Source of the DNA: Flavobacterium sp.
GTDB taxonomy: Bacteria > Bacteroidota > Bacteroidia > Flavobacteriales > Flavobacteriaceae
Assembly (NCBI RefSeq): GCF_027482425.1
Contig: NZ_JAIXWA010000040.1
Location: 1-64,000, forward strand
Length of the DNA stretch: 64,000 nt
Direction of reading: 5' to 3'
The notes below the pieces were generated by a model that did no database searches, was not told the origin of the DNA, and saw nothing but the letters and a program-made list of their open reading frames with translations. This document shows, one piece after another, positions 62,424 to 64,000 of this stretch (position 1 is its first letter; each line of letters opens with the position of its first letter). The translations under genes were made by a program, and so were the position numbers.

Positions 62424-63098
62424 TTACTTATGATTTTCTTTCCATAAAAATTTCCCCAAATCAATCACACGCTCCAACGGTTGCGTTTGCATCAAATCAA
62501 AAGCGGTGTTGACAGTTTTTTCTATCAAAATATCTGTTTTCTCAAACCCCTTGGATGTATCATCAATCCAAAATTTAAGAATCACTATAAAATTCACCCA
62601 AGCGGCTTCTGCCGTGACTGATTTTGAAATTTTTGTCCATTTCTCATTCCAAGCGGTATCCTCGGCGAACTGAACATTATCTATGATAAAATCTTTAAAA
62701 TGGTTTCGCATTCCCCGTAAAGATTTCAAATTCTTGAGTCCTTGTTTATGTCCCTCCAATTGAAACAAAACATAACTTCTGTTCAAGGAGAGCAGTTCAA
62801 ACAAAGTAAAGTACAGCGTTAATAGTTTATCACGATCTACAAAAGCATTGTAAGCTTCATCCTTTTGCATGGTGGCCACAGCATGATCAAAAAACTGTAT
62901 CCAGACTGACTCCTTCAGCGCTTCAATGGATCCAAAGTGAATATAAAAATCGGATTCCTTAATCCCAACTTCATGACAAAATAAATAGACATTCTTTGGT
63001 TCAGTATCATTTTTCAACACTGAATCCATAAACAACGTAATAATGGATTGATCGTCAACGATCTTTTTTCTTCCTTTTTTGGGAGTTGTAGTTTCCAT
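62424..63098 (-). CDS. TetR-family transcriptional regulator
   Basis: 224 residues. The N-terminal HTH is near 20-65 (VYLFCHEVGIKESDFYIHFGSIEALKESV). The C-terminal helical domain is of the type found beside AarF kinases in Bacteroidota. Probably regulates its own operon with the kinase. The effector is unknown. Promoter TTTG-21 bases-TATCTTTA lies at 63113-63145. Confidence 0.88.
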   Translation of the reverse strand: METTTPKKGRKKIVDDQSIITLFMDSVLKNDTEPKNVYLFCHEVGIKESDFYIHFGSIEALKESVWIQFFDHAVATMQKDEAYNAFVDRDKLLTLYFTLFELLSLNRSYVLFQLEGHKQGLKNLKSLRGMRNHFKDFIIDNVQFAEDTAWNEKWTKISKSVTAEAAWVNFIVILKFWIDDTSKGFEKTDILIEKTVNTAFDLMQTQPLERVIDLGKFLWKENHK

Positions 63099-63112
63099 GT
63101 CCTATTTTTTTG

Positions 63113-63145
63113 TAAAGATAATAAGTGTTTAATATTTTAACCAAA
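63113..63145 (-). promoter_or_regulatory. Promoter of the TetR-AarF operon
   Basis: On the minus strand TTTG (63142-63145), 21 bases, TATCTTTA (63113-63120), 14 bases before the ATG. Confidence 0.55.
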
Positions 63146-63178
63146 TTGTTAAACAAAATATTTTGTTAATTTTTTAGG

Positions 63179-63209
63179 CAAAAAAAAACGTCCGGGGTTA
63201 CCGAACGTT
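63179..63209 (-). terminator. Terminator after the OmpA-family gene
   Basis: On the minus strand AACGTTCGG pairs with CCGGACGTT (one wobble) over a 5-base loop, followed by ten T. Confidence 0.88.
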
Positions 63210-63217
63210 GTTTTTAG

Positions 63218-63910
63218 TTAGCGACCCGCCTCGCGTTGGGCTTCTTGTTTCATTTTTTCATTGGCGACGATCGAAAACTCAACCCGGCGGTTCATCGCCC
63301 GTCCCGCTTCGGTTTCGTTATCCCCTAGCGGATCGGCTTCTCCCATGCCTACGATTTGAAACCGCGACATGTTTAACCCTTTAAATTCCAAATAACGTTC
63401 TACCGCCAAGGCACGTTTTTCGGACAAATCGAGGTTGTAAGCATCAGCACCTTTGGAATCGGTGTAGCCAAAAATCTTAATATCGGTATCGGCATACGCT
63501 CTAAATACGGGAACTAACTTATCCAAATTGGCTCGAGCCGCAGCTGTCAATGTAGCTTTGTTAAAATCAAAACGGACCGAATTTTCGCCCAAAACCAATG
63601 TTATCCCTTCTCCTACGCGCTCGACTTGCGCACCTGGTAAAGCCGTTTGGATTTCTCGGGCTTGTTTGTCCATTTTATTTCCGATTACACCACCGGCAAC
63701 GCCACCTACAACACCGCCCAAAACAGCACCTAAAGCACCATTACCCCCTTTTCCAGCATTATTTCCGATAACGCCGCCTAATACTGCACCCGCCACCGCA
63801 CCAATAGCAGCACCACGCTGGGTATTGTTTGTATTTTTCACCGCTTCACAACCAGCCAAAGGACCTAAGGTTAGAAGTCCTACTATTATTATTGCTATTC
63901 CTTTTTTCAT
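63218..63910 (-). CDS. OmpA-family lipoprotein with glycine zipper
   Basis: 230 residues. Lipobox GPLAGCEA. A Gly/Ala-rich zipper (GAVAGAVLGGVIGNNAG and repeats) spans about 33-78. The OmpA C-terminal domain about 115-218 has the peptidoglycan-binding motif (FGYTDSKGADAYNLDLSEKRALAV, MNRRVEFSI). It ties the outer membrane to the wall. It is 12 bases behind the gene cut by the window edge and shares its transcript. Confidence 0.93.
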   Translation of the reverse strand: MKKGIAIIIVGLLTLGPLAGCEAVKNTNNTQRGAAIGAVAGAVLGGVIGNNAGKGGNGALGAVLGGVVGGVAGGVIGNKMDKQAREIQTALPGAQVERVGEGITLVLGENSVRFDFNKATLTAAARANLDKLVPVFRAYADTDIKIFGYTDSKGADAYNLDLSEKRALAVERYLEFKGLNMSRFQIVGMGEADPLGDNETEAGRAMNRRVEFSIVANEKMKQEAQREAGR

Positions 63911-63922
63911 CGTGTTTAAATT

Positions 63923-64000
63923 TTAATTTCTTGAAAATTGATACACTACAGTGACATTTTTACCACCTACATTGACACGATCGGTTAGTTCAAAAGTAGA
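63923..64000 (-). CDS. 3' end of a gene cut by the window edge
   Basis: The last 25 codons read STFELTDRVNVGGKNVTVVYQFSRN followed by TAA. The short tail ends in beta-strand pattern with a final aromatic, as in small outer-membrane or lipocalin-like proteins; the family cannot be named from this. It would be co-transcribed with the OmpA-family gene. Confidence 0.6.
   Translation of the reverse strand, partial: STFELTDRVNVGGKNVTVVYQFSRN

Noticed and set aside
1-64000. tRNA, rRNA, insertion sequences, phage genes
   Set aside because: No cloverleaf-type motifs, rRNA stretches, transposase or integrase features were seen; without a covariance scan small RNAs cannot be excluded.

Overview
The window is a chromosomal stretch from a member of the Bacteroidota, almost certainly a Flavobacteriaceae bacterium close to Flavobacterium. 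The evidence is internal. Four secreted proteins carry type IX secretion (T9SS) sorting tails, and there is a sigma/FecR/TonB-receptor operon. Promoters fit the Bacteroidota form (TAnnTTTG at -7, sometimes TTTG about 20 bases upstream). Several families typical of the group are present (DUF5683, WbqC, a long LepB, a PaiB-like protein). No rRNA, tRNA, insertion sequence, phage gene or CRISPR array was seen. Most of the window reads as core genome.

Layout. 1-4.8 kb: an aminotransferase, a LysR regulator, a small T9SS cargo, a GC-rich structured intergenic element and a dienoyl-CoA-reductase-like SDR. 4.9-10.2 kb: the co-directional run parA-parB-DUF5683-dapB-lepB-wbqC. 10.2-16.2 kb (minus strand): mutL, two rhomboid proteases and a membrane-anchored endonuclease/phosphatase-fold protein in one overlapping operon, then ribH with a TPR membrane protein. 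16.3-28.7 kb (plus strand): recF, a rhodanese-thioredoxin lipoprotein, DUF2461, murB, a PaiB-like protein, a glycosyltransferase overlapping a sigma factor, a TonB-like protein, an MFS transporter, lipA, gapA and a TPR hybrid histidine kinase. 28.7-34.7 kb: PNP and lpxK on the minus strand, then a secreted unknown protein, a Nif3-like protein, a zinc-ribbon-family coiled coil without cysteines, a hydrolase and rluF. 35-40.3 kb: an LRR T9SS protein, a GNAT acetyltransferase, folD and ffh.

40.4-46.9 kb is the most interesting part. An ECF sigma factor, a FecR-type anti-sigma and a TonB-dependent receptor with an N-terminal signalling-like domain lie divergent from three acidic lipoproteins. Two of the lipoproteins are homologous over a C-terminal domain. 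The FecR-receptor unit and both lipoprotein transcription units share the element AGGTAGGG followed, at exactly the same 19-base spacing, by TTWTAM. This looks like the sigma factor's own promoter and would unite the locus into one autoregulated cell-surface signalling system.

46.9-64 kb: argS; a 1524-residue T9SS type B adhesin-like protein with nine ~70-residue repeats; fabH; a BNR/YCF48-repeat T9SS protein; an S9 peptidase; a DUF2975/XRE pair with operator-like repeats at its promoter; an orphan ABC ATPase; a 0.8-kb AT-rich gap holding the broken 3' end of a C1q-like gene; an AarF/UbiB-type kinase with its TetR regulator; and an OmpA-family lipoprotein behind a gene cut by the window edge.

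At five genes a TAnnTTTG box ends exactly four bases before the start codon, which suggests leaderless or nearly leaderless mRNAs. All assignments come from reading the sequence and from memory of families; no database search was run.
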